Source of the DNA: Trifolium pratense
Taxonomy: Eukaryota > Streptophyta > Magnoliopsida > Fabales > Fabaceae
Direction of reading: 5' to 3'
DNA length: 64,000 bases
NCBI RefSeq assembly: GCF_020283565.1
Contig: NC_060059.1
Location: forward strand, 44,290,215 to 44,354,214
Part shown: one piece after another, positions 1 to 13,161 of the stretch
Position numbering within the stretch: position 1 is the first letter of the stretch
Layout: each line of letters starts with the position of its first letter
Position numbers and translations under genes: made by a program
The notes under the pieces: model-generated
The model's database searches: none
Told to the model about the DNA's origin: nothing
Seen by the model: the letters and a program-made list of their open reading frames with translations, nothing else

Positions 1-541
1 GGAACGGTGCCGCCTCACTTGATCCGATTTCATTAGTAATTGGTATGATGCCTTTTTTGATTTGCTTTCACTCTTCGTCCATTCCTTTTGATTGTGATTG
101 GTGACAAATTGAAAACAAATTATATAATTTTGTTGAACGGTGGAGTGGAACAATTGAGAAATTGGATTAGGCCTCTGCAAATTGTTTTGGTTGATCAACA
201 ATTAAAGGTTGGTACAATCAGTTGGAAGTCAATTTGTATAAAGTTGTTTGCAATTTGTTGGTGACCACCGATTCCATTCGGTTATATCTGCATAATTTGT
301 TAATGAGTATAGTTAAAAGGGGCACTTGAAGTATAACTAGTGGTATATGATTCATTGGATTCTTGGATTTATCATTGTGGATACTTGGTTGGACTTTTAG
401 TATTCTGGATATTTGGTTGGATTTTTCGGTGATTGATTTATTGTTGGTGGATTCATCTGAGTGTTTGATATGGCTATGACTCATTCTTTGGTTGCTCCTC
501 TCCCTATTAGTTCTGGTATTGATTGTGTATATCCATATTAG

Positions 542-3500
542 ACTACTTCACGAGTATTTGATCTTGCTAAGCAGTTCCAAAAGTTTCTTGCAGCTCAGCC
601 ACATGCTACATCTGTCTCGTCTATTAAAGGTTTAACCTCATCTAATTTGTCAGGTATCTCTTTTTCCATATGGATCCTTGATTTCGGAGCATCACATCAT
701 ATGTCATATGATCATAAGTCTTTTTTGTATTTAAATTATAAATCATCCATGTCAGTTATGACGGCTGATGGCACTCCTATGCCAGTAGCAGGAATTTGGT
801 CAGTGTCCACATCTAATTTGTTTCTTTCTGATGTTTATTACATTCCTAATCTCACGTTGAGTCTTGTTTCTGTTAGTCAATTATGTGATTCTGGTTACTC
901 GGTTATGTTTTCTTCCACTCATTGTTATGTGCCAGATCCACAATCTGGGAGGTTGATTGGGATTGGTCGTAGACATGGGGGACTTTATGTTTTGGATGAG
1001 CTGAAAGTTCCAGATACCGCGGCCTCAACTTCTACTTCCACTATTGATTTATCATCTTTTCGTTTGAATTTATCATCTTCTAAATTTTATTTGTGGCATT
1101 CTCGTCTTGGTCATGTTTCAGCATCTAGATTAAAATATTTAGCCTCTACCGGAGCTTTAGGAAAATTGCAAATTAATGATATTTCTGATTGTTGTGGTTG
1201 CAAACTTGCCAAATTTTCTGCCTTGCCTTTAAACAAAAGTGTTTCGTGTCCAAAGCACATTTTGATTTGGTTCATTCTGATGTGTGGGGTCCATCACCGA
1301 TTCTTACCAAAGGTGGGTCAAAATATTATGTCTCCTTTATTGATGATCATACTCGTTATTGTTGGGTTTATCTTATGAAAAATCGTTCTGAGTTCTTTGA
1401 TATTTGTCATATGTTTCGTGCTATGGTTAAAACCCAACATAATGCTGTCATAAAGTGTTTCCGTTGTGATTTAGGTGGTGAGTATACTTTTAATAAATTC
1501 TCTGAGTTACTTGCTTATGATGGTACTATTCATCAAACTTCTTGTACTGATACTCCTCAACAAAATGGCGTTGCTGAAAGGAAACATCGTCATATTGTTG
1601 AAACTGCTCGTTCACTTTTGTTGTCTGCTTCAGTTCCATGTGAGTTTTGGGGCGAAGCAATTCGCACAGCTGTTCATGTTATTAATAGAATTCCGTCATC
1701 AATCACCTCAGGTTTGTCTCCCTTTGAAAAGTTGTATGGTTCCACTCCTGATTATTCTTCTTTGAAAGTCTTTGGTTCTACTTGTTTTGTTCTTCGTCCA
1801 CAAGTAGAAGGTAATAAATTGTCTCCTCGTTCAACAATATGTGTTTTTCTTGGTTACGGTGAAGGTCAAAAGGGTTATCGTTGTTTTGATCATTCGAGAA
1901 AAAAACTGTATGTTTCTCGTCATGTTGTGTTTCTTGAGCACATGCCTTTTTTCTCTCTTTCCTCTGATTCGAATACTCCTAGCAGGTCTGAACTAACTAA
2001 TATTGATCCTTTTGGCATTGATGATGATATTTCTAGTGACTGTAATTTTGAGAACTGCAGGGATGGTACTAGTGCTACTCCAGATACATATGTCTCTTCT
2101 GCCCCAACGACTACTCAACAACCTCCTGTGACTGTTGTTCCTACTGCACCTCCTCCGTCACCACCACCACCTCCTCCTTCACCACCACATCCTCCTCGTT
2201 ATCCTCTTCGTGATCGTAAGTCTACTCAGTTGCCTGATTTTGTTTATTCAACTTATTCTGCTTCTTTTGCTTCTTTTCTAACCCTTGTGCACAGTTTATT
2301 TGAGCCATCTTCCTATAAAGAAGCTATTCTTGATCCCCTTTGGCAGAAGGCTATGAATGAGGAACTTGTTGCTTTGCACAAGACAGATACTTGGGACATA
2401 GTACCTCTTCCACCAGGAAAACGTGTTATTGGGTCTCGTTGGGTATACAAGATTAAAACCAAGTCTGATGGGTCAGTTGAGCGCTACAAAGCTCGTTTGG
2501 TAGCTAAGGGATTCTCTCAACAATATGTTATAGATTATGAAGAAACATTTGCTCCCGTGGCCAAGATGACTACTATCCGCACTCTTATTGTTGTTGCATC
2601 TGTTCGTCAGTGGCATATTTCTCAAATGGATGTTATAAATGCTTTTCTAAATGGTGATCTTCAGGAGGAAGTTTATATGGTACCTCCAGAAGGTGTTTCT
2701 CATAATCAGGGGGAAGTCTGTAAGTTGAAGAAAGCTCTGTATGGTCTAAAACAAGCTCCCCGTGCTTGGTTTGAAAAGTTCTTTGATGTGATTATATCTC
2801 TTGGATTTTGCTCTAGTGATTATGATTCTGCTTTATTTGTTAGGACAACTTCTCATGGTCGTATTATACTCTCCTTATATGTCGATGATATGATTATTAC
2901 AGGTGATGATGTTGATGGAATTGATGAATTGAAATTACAATTAGCAAAAATATTTGAGATGAAGGATTTGGGCCCTCTTTGCTATTTCTTGTGAATTGAA
3001 GTTGCCTACTCTCCTAGGGGTTATCTTCTATCTCAATCCAAGTATATTGCCAACATTCTTGAGCAAGCTCGCCTCTCTGATACTCGAGCTGTAGATAGTC
3101 CGCTAGAGTTGAATGTGAAATATGTTCAATCTGATGGCGTTCCTCTATCAGATCCCACTTTGTATCGTACTCTGGTTGGAAGCTTGGTGTATCTTACTAT
3201 TACTAGACCTGATATTGCTTATGCAGTGCATGTTGTGAGTCAATTTGTTGTTTCTCCCACTACTGTGCATTGGGCAGCGGTGCTTCGTATTCTTCGTTAT
3301 CTTCGGGGAACTCAGATTAAAAGCCTTTTGTTTCCATCATCTTCTTCCTTAGAGTTACGTGCTTACTCTGATGCGGATTGGGCTGGTGATCTTACTGACC
3401 GTAAGTCTACCACAGGGTTTTGTATCTTTCTTGGAGATTCTCTCGTTTCTTGGAAGAGCAGAAAGCAGGACATTGTCTCTCGCTCTTCTACTGAAGCTGA

Positions 3501-3831
3501 ATATCGTGCTATGGCATCCACGACAACTGAAATTGTTTGGTTGCGTTGGTTACTTTCTGATATGGGTATTGCTTTTTCTGAACCAACTCCTATGTATTGT
3601 GACAACAAAAGTGTCATTCAAATTGCCCACAACTCAGTATTTCATGAACGCACTAAGCACATTGAAATTGATTGTCACTTTACACGTCATCATCTTCAGC
3701 ATGGCACCATTACTTTGCCTTTTATTTCTTCCTCCTTGCAGATTGCTGATTTGTTCACGAAGACGCATTCTATTAAACGTTTTCGTTTCTTGATTGACAA
3801 ACTCTCGATGCTCCCTATCACTGCATCATGA
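542..3831 (+). pseudogene. Copia pol polyprotein, broken (protease-integrase-RT-RNase H)
   Basis: The frame opens after a TAG at 539-541. Protease lies near 660-720; its normal D-S/T-G active site reads DFGASHH, so the residue after Asp is Phe. The GAG-pre-integrase domain (WHSRLGHV) lies near 1095-1240. Around 1250-1265 a one-base indel shifts the frame. The integrase core follows (HSDVWGP, then QNGVAERKHRH near 1560). A proline-rich linker near 2110-2200 leads into reverse transcriptase with the LYVDD motif near 2875-2890. A TGA at 2992-2994 interrupts the frame after the MKDLGPL motif; the same frame then continues through RNase H (YSDADWAGD, SSTEAEYRA) to the stop at 3829-3831. At least two lesions plus the altered protease site make it a pseudogene. 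Confidence 0.9.
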
Positions 3832-3844
3832 GTTTGAGGGGAGA

Positions 3845-4016
3845 TGTTATGTAATAGTAATTATATTATTATGTAAGGGTAGTGTGGTCTTTTCAAATCT
3901 TTAGTTTATATACTCTATTGTAACTCCTTTGTTCTAAGTTTTGTTATTTTACTGAAACCCTAAGTTTAAGGGTCTTTCTCTTTCTCTCTGTTTCTATATG
4001 TTCAATCTTGTTAACA
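3845..4016 (+). repeat. 3' LTR of the copia element
   Basis: The LTR begins TGTTATGTAAT directly after the purine tract GAGTTTGAGGGGAGA and ends CTTGTTAACA, giving the usual TG...CA ends. At about 172 bp it is a short LTR. The 5' LTR is not visible, so the end point rests on the terminal motif alone. Confidence 0.7.
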
Positions 4017-6067
4017 TGAGTAACTGCTCGTCATAGCAGTCCGATTTAAAATCAACCTACCAAATTATATGCAATTGATTTTGTTAGCTGTCCAATCTCA
4101 AATCAATGAATGTAATTAAAAAAAAAAAAAAAAAAACAGTGTGTAAAAGTTTTGTTTCTTTACTAGCACAAAATCCAGATCCCTAAACAGACTCTCAAAC
4201 CATTCCGAACAACAGGAAAGAATGAGAAACATAAATCGTTCAGGTAAGGCAACCGAAAAGCGGATAACCATGTTGGCCAAAAACAGAATGATCATGTCTA
4301 CCAAACAAAACACTATTGTCACCAACACATAACGGGTTCCACTCCCTATACTGATAAAGAGTACAAGGGTATCAGTTGTAAGTATGTTACTCGATCAATT
4401 ACATATATTCAATCTCATAATTCGGTTGTCGAGTTTGTTTAAAAATAATTTTGCAATTTAAATTATCTAATCACAAATCAAGGATCGAGATTGTTTAAAA
4501 TTAATATATTGAAGATGTAATTTTAGTTGTTCCATCTCAAATTAATGTTCAAATCACTAGGTTTTATATTTAGTGCGTAAATTATGACACTGAGTTAGAC
4601 AAAAATATAGTAGCATCATTGCTAGAAAGTTATTGTGTTTGACAAAAGTACATATAGTTTCATAAGTGTAATTCAATTAATAGTTCTGACATCAGTGATT
4701 TCAGTCTCCTTCCGATCACAGTTATAGTGGTTCTTCCTATCAAGTTCAACATCAATCACCACTAAATCAACTAACGATCAGTAGCCGTTAGAATATTAAT
4801 TTTCATGGATTTGAATTTGAGATTTATTACCGTACCTCTTTACATTAAAGTATTTAAATCTAATGGGGCTTAGGCCCTCCCTATTACCGAAAAAAATAAT
4901 ATTTAAATCTACTATATTTGAGAAGTTGCATGCAGTTTGATATTTCTTCTGGTCCTATGTATAAGAGAATGTTTACTTTTTAGATTTATTAAGAATTTAA
5001 TGTATTTCAACTAAAATATGTTCTAGATACATTAGAATCTAAAATGTAAACTCTCTTTTATATATATATATATATATAGGACCCAAGAGGGTATAGGAAA
5101 TGAAGTTAAAGAAACTATCAAAAAATGATGAAAGGATTGGGAAATTGGTCGTTGACAGCAGCAAAGTGGTTTACCTTTAATAGATTCTTTAATCAGGTAT
5201 AGAATGATTAAGCCATAATTACAACAAATGAACAAAATATCCTTTTTTTAGCATGCGAGAGATTAAATCAAAGGTGAGATCAGTGTTCACAGACAACACG
5301 GACACTGATGCATGCGATTGTATGTGAGATGTGATGAGATGTGTACTGTAATTAATGTAGGGTCCATTTCCCTTGTGGGCCTATTGAGTTGAGGGGTTTC
5401 TTCCCTATACAAAGTGATAGGACCGTCCGTGATACCTCTGTCTATGTCAGGGGTCCTCCTGGTGTAGGACCCAAAATATTGGACATTGGTGTTGTGGTGG
5501 GGACCCTTCATTCTTGCATTGCATTGCATTGCATTGTTGCACCGTCCTTCTCCTAAAAAGTGCTAGTGATCAATACCTCTCTGCCTTAGGTCACAGTTGC
5601 CCTACAGCTACAGGTACAACCTTCATGAGAAGTCACAAGGCATATATAGATGCTATGCTAGTATAGTACAGAATGATAGGAGTATTATGTTAGTTTTATT
5701 TTTCATTTTCTAATATTTCAAACAAATAAAAAAACTATCATCACTGGAGAACTGGAATGGATTGTCTCTATGGTTGCAAGTTCTAATAATAATTATTACA
5801 AATTTCGACCATTAGATGAAGACAACTCATGTTGTATAGTCAATATCAAACATATTTTTAAAATTCAAGTTGAATTGTTCAATCATCATATTGAGTCGAG
5901 TGTGTGTTTGTTTCCTAGAAGATTAGAACTTACGGTGTATGCACTTACAAATTTATTTTAGTAAACGTGAGGGGTTAAGTATCACATTGTATGGAAAAAG
6001 TGGTTGTCAAGTAGGAGTACTTTATAAATGAAAGAATATATGAATTTAATATTTTAAATTTTTTTAT
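4017..6067. other. Intergenic DNA, no gene recognised
   Basis: There is no supported coding region. It holds a poly-A run near 4117-4136, a short TA repeat at 5058-5078 and four copies of GCATT near 5514-5536. The stretch 5270-5640 is less AT-rich than its surroundings but gives no protein or RNA I recognise. Confidence 0.6.
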
Positions 6068-7055
6068 GGCTTAAATGATCAATTCATTCCTTTAAGTTTA
6101 GGAGTTTTTTGGTTTTCATCCATGTGTCTTTTTTGTTTTAAAATAGTCCATGAATATTCAAATTCATTTGGTTTTAATCCCTAATGTTAAGTGTCGTTAC
6201 AAAAATGACGACATGGCAAATAGAGGTTTGACGTGGCAATGTGTGACGTGACAACCGATGATGATGTGTCAATAATAATGCTGAGTTATCTAGAGGGACC
6301 AAATCAAAAAATAAAATTGCAGAGAGAGACCAAAACCAAAAAACGAAATTAAACCCAAAAACATATTTTTCTTCTTTTTTCTCTAAACCCAAAAATGGAC
6401 TCATATTTTTCTAAATCCAGAAATTTGTGTTGAATGTACTAAAACGATATTTTCTTGAGTTTCCTAATACACCATTTATTTTGATTTAATCAAAAGACCA
6501 TATTAATTTACTAATCACCATCTTCAAAATTTCAGATGAATTTTTAATCAAACAACTTTATATATTGTAAAATTTGAATTCCATTATATCCTCAAATGTC
6601 AACCAAAAAATTCACAAACTTTTAAGATAAGATGACTCGTTTTTAGTCCTTTTTTTTCTTTTGAATCTCTCAAATCGCATATATTAAAACATGTTTTGCA
6701 ATTTATGGGTTCATAGAAATATGAGTCAATTTATGAGTTTAGAGAAAAAAATATATTTTTTTGGATTTAATTTCGTTTTTTTGGTTTTGGTCCCTGTCTA
6801 CAATTTTATTTTTGGATTTAGTCCCTCTAAGTGGATGATTGTGCATCATCATTGACACGTCATTCTCGTTTGCCACATCACACGGTGTCATGTCAGCCTT
6901 TGTTTGTCACGTCATCACTTTTGAAACGAAACTTAACATTAGGGACTAAAACCAAAAGGATTTACACATTCAAGGACTATAGTAAAACAAAAAAAGATAC
7001 AGCGACGAAAACCAAAAACTTGCGAACTTACAAGGACGAATTGATCATTTAAGCC
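6068..7055. mobile_element. Foldback / long-TIR non-autonomous DNA element (988 bp)
   Basis: Two arms of about 340 bp (6068-6407 and 6720-7055) are imperfect reverse complements. The outer ends read GGCTTAAATGATCAATTC and its near-perfect complement. Each end is flanked by TTTTTAT (6061-6067 and 7056-7062), a candidate 7 bp target duplication. Small ORFs in both arms are by-products of the repeat, and no transposase is present. Long terminal inverted repeats suit Mutator-like or foldback elements; the superfamily is inferred. Confidence 0.8.
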
Positions 7056-7456
7056 TTTTTATTTTTTATAAAAGTGCGTTGTCAAATTCACTTGTGTGAT
7101 GATTCGTAACCCTATGTGGATGATTCTAGAGAGCACCCCTCATTTCCAAACCATATACTCTAAACATGTGTGCACACTTAGGCATATGATTGAACATCTG
7201 ACTCGGTACAACTTCTGTTTTGGTGACCTAATAGCCGACGTCCAACATATTTTAGATAGACTTTAATATCATATCAAAATTTGGATTGAGACTAATTTGC
7301 ATAAACTATGTTTTATAAACAAAAAATAATAATTCAATCCAAACGGATTTCTTTTTTCATTTGAAAATCCTTAAGAGTTGTTTCTTTCGATCTTCTTTTT
7401 ATTTTTTATAATTTATTTTCTTTTGGTCTTTATGTTCTCTTCAGTATTAACAATAA

Positions 7457-8176
7457 GGGTTAAATATGTTTTTACTTTCTACATTTGGCCTTAAAGTCAA
7501 GAATATCCCCTACATTTTTTTTATGATGAAAAAAATTCTACAAATTTTTTCATTATCAAAATTGGTCTCTGTCATTAATTTTACAAATGGAATGCTGACG
7601 TCAGCTTATTAAAAGCAAAGGTTAAATATGTTTTTTTCCCATATTTTGCTCTATATTTAAGAATAGTCTTTACATTCTATCAAAAAAAAAAAAAGAATAG
7701 TCTTTACATTTTAAAAATCGCGTAAAAAAATCATATATTTTATTTAGTTACTGAATTTGGTCTCTGCCATTACTTTTATAAACAGAATGCTTATGTGGTA
7801 ATTGTGGGAGATTTAGATAGTACGAGGGTTAGAGAGATGAAGAGTTAGATTTCTATTTATTTTTTTAATAAAAAATTGGGGCCCGTAATTGCCATAATCA
7901 TCCTGTTTGCAAAATTAACGGTAGAGACCAAATTCAATAACAGGATAAATTATAGGTTTTTTTTACGAAGCTTTTAAAATGTATGGACTAAAAAAATATT
8001 TAACACTAAAAACAACGGGCTCAAACTATACCACGTCAGTATTCCGTTTGCAAAATTAAAAGCAGGGACCAACTTTAATAATGAAAAAAATTGTGAAATA
8101 TTTTTCATCATAAAAAAAAATGTAAGGATTATTTTTGACTATAAGATAAATTATACGGGGACTAAAAACATACTAT
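7457..8176. repeat. Two nested inverted-repeat MITEs
   Basis: The outer pair begins GGTTAAATATGTTTTTA near 7457 and ends with TAAAAACATACTATTG near 8176. The arms share the phrase 'TTTTACAAATGGAATGCTGACGT' in diverged form. An inner pair (about 7619-8006) starts with the same GGTTAAATATG word and ends TATTTAACACT, and its arms share GGTCTCTGCC / GGTAGAGACC. A related element therefore appears to have inserted into an earlier one. No coding capacity is seen and the ends are approximate. Confidence 0.6.
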
Positions 8177-8222
8177 TGAGCAACTTTTAGAAAGAAAAAA
8201 TAATATACTAAGCTACAAGGAC

Positions 8223-8854
<632 letters not shown>

Positions 8855-8862
8855 ACAAGGAC

Positions 8863-11800
8863 CCCACAATAAATTGACATGGTATATATATAAAAAAATT
8901 GGAAAAGGAAAGAATATTCCAATAGGCCAATTATTGAGGAGGATTGGCTGTTTCACTCGCTATTGAAAGGAATTAAATTAAATTCCACAACGATAGAAAA
9001 ATATAAGAAAACATTGAAAAAATATGTACTATCAAGGAATATCCCTAACTAAACACGATAGGTTTAGGGATTACTTGAGTGACAAAGACACCCCACCTTA
9101 CAATATTGCTCCTATAATTAATGAGTTGATAACTAATATGGTCTCACAAACCCACATGACAATTATTTAACCATCTCTTTCTTTTGTTGGGATAGATTTC
9201 TTATTTGATCCAATCCAATACAGATAGAGATATCCTATTTATAGTTAGTAGTTACAGTATGCACCCAAATTTATTACGAAATCTACATTTTTAGGATGAA
9301 ATAAATCTAGAAATCTATCGGAATAATGTATGTATAATGCATCACATTCAAATCTGCACAATCCTTCTGTATGCATGTCCATTATAAAATTTTATTAGAT
9401 ACTCAACATTTAATTATTTAATATCGTGTTATTTGTTTATGGGTTCATTTGATCTGCAAAGTATAAGTACTGGACAGAACAGTACATGTCAGTACAAGAC
9501 ATAAACAACACAGGAAAAAGTTTAAGGCGTTGAACAAATTTTGTCTTTCTACGATGCTTGGTGGACAAAATGTTATTTTGGTATCTTAGAAACTTGTGCA
9601 TAGGACAAAAAGTTGTACCATGGTTCAGTGGGAACATGAATTTAGGTTTTTGTCCAGTCCCTTGGTCCCCCAATTTGTCCAGTCACAGGAACAGTTTTGA
9701 AATCAAACACAGTACAACTGAAGTTGTCATGTCTAGTCTCTTATTTTTTTTAGCAAATCAAACGCACCCCATATTTAAGTATTTTAAAATGTGATTACAA
9801 AAATTATTTTAAAATGAATTTAAATTTTGAATTGATTTTACTTTCCTTTTGTGTGTAAAATTTATTTTACCTTCAACAACAATAATAAAATTTCCTTTTG
9901 AAATGAAACTACATAGTTAAACGAACATTCCTAGGGATGCAAGTCCCAGATATGTCGTAAAAAAGAATTCTCTGAAGCTCCCTAGGGGGAGACTCGATAA
10001 AATGAACATCAAAAGAACTTAGAGAGTAACTGAAATTAGCAAGTCAGTCAGCACTTCTGTTTCCTTCGCGCCAAATGTGTGACAAGTAAACTTGCCAATT
10101 TAAATTCAAAAGTTGTCTGATACGACTGACCAAAGTGAGTATGTTTCCTTTATCACTCTCAACTAGAAAGTTTGAAGTTTGAACTAAGACAACATTGTCC
10201 TTTTTATAAGATCGAGACACTTACCACTCAATCTATCATTAGTAGTTAAATTAACAATAACTAATTTAATTAAGCCAATAATCAATTTGCTTGTAAAAAA
10301 TAAAAAGTATGTCAATAAGCTAAGTAAAATATATGGGAGTATTTTGCTTTTTTTTTTAGCAAAATATATGGGACTAACCTCATGAATATATACCATATGT
10401 AGTACACGTGATTAAGCTTTTTTTTTTTTACTAATTAAAGTTACAAAATTATATATATTCGATTCGATTCGATTCTTCCTCGTTATAACCCAACCCTTTC
10501 GGTTTTTGTCCAACAACCTTACGTGTTTTATGTATAAACAAATTGTGTCATCACAAGTTTACAACATTGGCCTTTTATTTGCACCTCAACTAACCACACT
10601 ACTACTAGGTTAATATATGATGAACTATTACATAGATGGCACCGACTTTGTCAAACTATATTAAATTTTCTTCTACAAATAGTTTTGTTTACTCATCGAT
10701 CAACTTGGTCCACATATATCTATTATAGACTAGCTAATTGACTTTTAATACAATGTTTTAGATGGGGAGAAGGTGAGTCTATAGCCCTAATTACCGTCCT
10801 ATTTTAAGCATATACTTACGTGTTTTAATCATGCAATAATTAATAGAAAGGACCATTCTACGTTATTTACTCCATTTATAAATACAAATGGTTAAAGGAA
10901 GTATAAAGATCATCATAAGTATATATAGATAGAGCCAATTCAAGTATGGTGCTTCTTTTTTTTTTTTTGATAAAATTATTCAAGTATAGTCCTTTTGGCA
11001 AAACTCCAATTTTATGGCCTTGATATATTGATTATCCAAAACCATCGTTATCGGTAATTACTTGGATTTCTAAGCTATTACCTCATTTGATTAGAGTTAT
11101 TAAATGTGGTAATTATTATTAAAGAAAAAAAATAAAAAATAATGGTGCACTCCAAGTGTACTCTTCCTTCTACACAGTAGAAAGCTTATTTTGACAAGGT
11201 TAAAAGCTATCGCTTTTGATACCAATGCTAATATAAACATATTGTAGGTTAGTGGCAATCGAATCTACTGTTTATAGAGAAATTAAGACTTTCACAATTG
11301 CAACTTGCCTCGGGTATTAAAGATTTACTTAGTGATTAAGCTAAGCTTGTATCATCAGGCTTATCAAAAAAAAGGAAAATGATGTTTGGTACGAAAACGA
11401 AAAATGCCATAGTTATATGAATTACAGTTCCAATACCAATCCTGCCATGATTTCCGTAAAACAATGGACTTTACACTCTGACCCACCACTAACAACATTA
11501 CATATAAGCATTCTTGTATTTTGTTAATTGCATGCTTCGTATCATTTAGCATTGCTAAAATAAAGCTTGTATCATCAGCTTGGGGACCTTTAGCTATAGT
11601 TTAATGGAATTGGTAAAGAACAAAAAATAAAGAAATAATAATCCTTAAAAAAAAATCAAGAAATAATAATTAGTTACATATAGTTAGAGGATATAAACTA
11701 TCGTATAGACGTGGGGACCAAACTATTTGACAAAATTGTATTCGACATTAACATTATTGTATCTTTAGATCCTTACGAGCATAGTTTAATTTTAAAAAAA

Positions 11801-11879
11801 AAATAGAAAAAAAATGAATAAAGGAAACTTTATAAAAATAACCGTGCTATAACTATAATACTTGGAGATTGTATAATAC
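8863..11879. other. Intergenic DNA, no gene recognised
   Basis: No supported gene is seen. Near 9465-9720 the words GGACA and TGTCC recur in both orientations (for example TACTGGACAGAACAG and TTTGTCCAGTCAC), suggesting a small inverted-repeat element whose ends I could not fix. The rest is AT-rich DNA. Confidence 0.5.
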
Positions 11880-12270
11880 GGTTCCGGGCTAGGCCTAGGG
11901 CCCAATCTGTGACGATGACCTTCTTTTATATACCGAACTTAGCCTGTTTTGGGATAAGTCTGGCCAAGGTCGCATCCTCCTGCCCAACGTTCAAGGAAGT
12001 TGGCCTTCCGTTGCGGCCGAAATTAGAATGATTGGCATTTACTGTTAATCATGGTTTTTCAGCAGTTATTCCGACAACCATTAATGGCGAGGATGCCGTA
12101 TTCATCTCACATTAATGATTTTTGGCTCCGCACTGGAAAGTGGAAACTATATAAACATTCTCATGCAGAAGGATCAGATATTCTAGCCTAATTCTCCTAA
12201 ACATTCACCTCACGCAAATACTGAATTGAGCGTTAGAGTGTTTGCATGTACAACCCCGCCCTCGATGCAA
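11880..12270 (+). repeat. Possible LTR relic (Ty3/gypsy-like), low confidence
   Basis: This stretch is clearly richer in G+C than its neighbours. It holds a TATA-like ACTATATAAACATTC near 12146 followed about 90 bases later by GAGCGTTAGAGTGTTTGC and GTACAACCCCGCC, a layout I associate with U3-R-U5 of legume gypsy LTRs. Neither LTR ends nor a partner copy can be shown. The small ORF at 12246-12494 has no recognisable product. Confidence 0.3.
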
Positions 12271-12494
12271 CCATGCAGCACAGAACCACCGTCGACTATG
12301 TCGATTCTAAAAACAAGACTAGAACTTCCAAAAACCACCAAACACGAGCATTGGCCAGCATCAATGGCAACATCGTAACAGGAATTATAGATCCCCGAGC
12401 CCTTGGAGGAATGAGATTCCTCCTCGAGGGGACTATAAGTCACCTCCTCGACATTCCCCTCGAAGAAAATGCTGTTGAAAAATTGTATTTATAA

Positions 12495-13161
12495 CTAATC
12501 TATATTTTATCCTTCACCAAGTTTGAACCTGGGTTTTTCATCTCCTAATGTAACACACAAGAAGACTACAGCATTTTCTTTAATCATATTTTCTTCGAGT
12601 TCTAAATTCATATATATTGTTTATTCTTTTACATAATTTCCAGCAAGAAGAAAGAGAATTTAATTTGTGCTCACTTAACGTGTTCACACACACATACTAG
12701 ATGGATGTCGGTATAATTATTTCCATAAATTCTGAAGACCCCATTTTCTACCACTTAACCTTATTGATATGAAATTTTAAGAGGGAAAAAAGAAAAGAAA
12801 AAGATGGCATGAAACTGTGGCAATTGTGGGGCTGGTTCATGGACTAATGGTTCAATGATTGATTGAAATACATGAGATTATAGGCATATACTGTAAGGTA
12901 GTAATGTCAAAACAGCCTGTCCATTAAGTTCATTATTGGATTTGATTAATTCCAACAAGAAGAAACCAAATAACAGAATCGTGTCGGTCTTATTATGTCT
13001 CTTGACCTTTGATTTCGTGCATGTTCTGTTTCTTGGAGTTTTGTGTCATATAGAACTATATGGTATTGGTGTGGTACGAATAACGCCAAATACAAGCAAC
13101 ATTTTAGCTTATGCCCATCTTTCTTTTCGAGCCAAAATGCTCCATTATTTAGGGTCCTTTT
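12495..13161. other. Intergenic DNA, no gene recognised
   Basis: Overlapping ORFs on both strands near 12936-13301 match no family I know, and the plus one runs into the LTR. I treat them as chance ORFs. Confidence 0.5.

Larger units (their letters stand above)
1..4016 (+). mobile_element. Ty1/copia LTR retrotransposon, 5' part outside window, decayed
   Basis: Protease, integrase, reverse transcriptase and RNase H follow one another in copia order, then a purine-rich tract (3832-3844) and a short 3' LTR. The 5' LTR is not in the window. Bases 1-541 are leader-like DNA without a usable ORF. Only the last residues of gag (a QFQKF motif near 570) remain before protease, and no CCHC zinc knuckle is present, so most of gag is missing. 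With a frameshift and an internal stop in pol, the element cannot be autonomous. The lineage within copia is not assigned. Confidence 0.9.

Noticed and set aside
3359..3793. Overlapping ORFs within the copia RNase H region
   Set aside because: They are alternate-frame shadows of pol.
5287..5529. 80-codon minus-strand ORF
   Set aside because: It includes the GCATT repeat and has no family match; it appears to be a chance ORF.
9437..9794. Overlapping 78-codon ORFs on both strands
   Set aside because: Antiparallel chance ORFs in a probable small inverted-repeat element.
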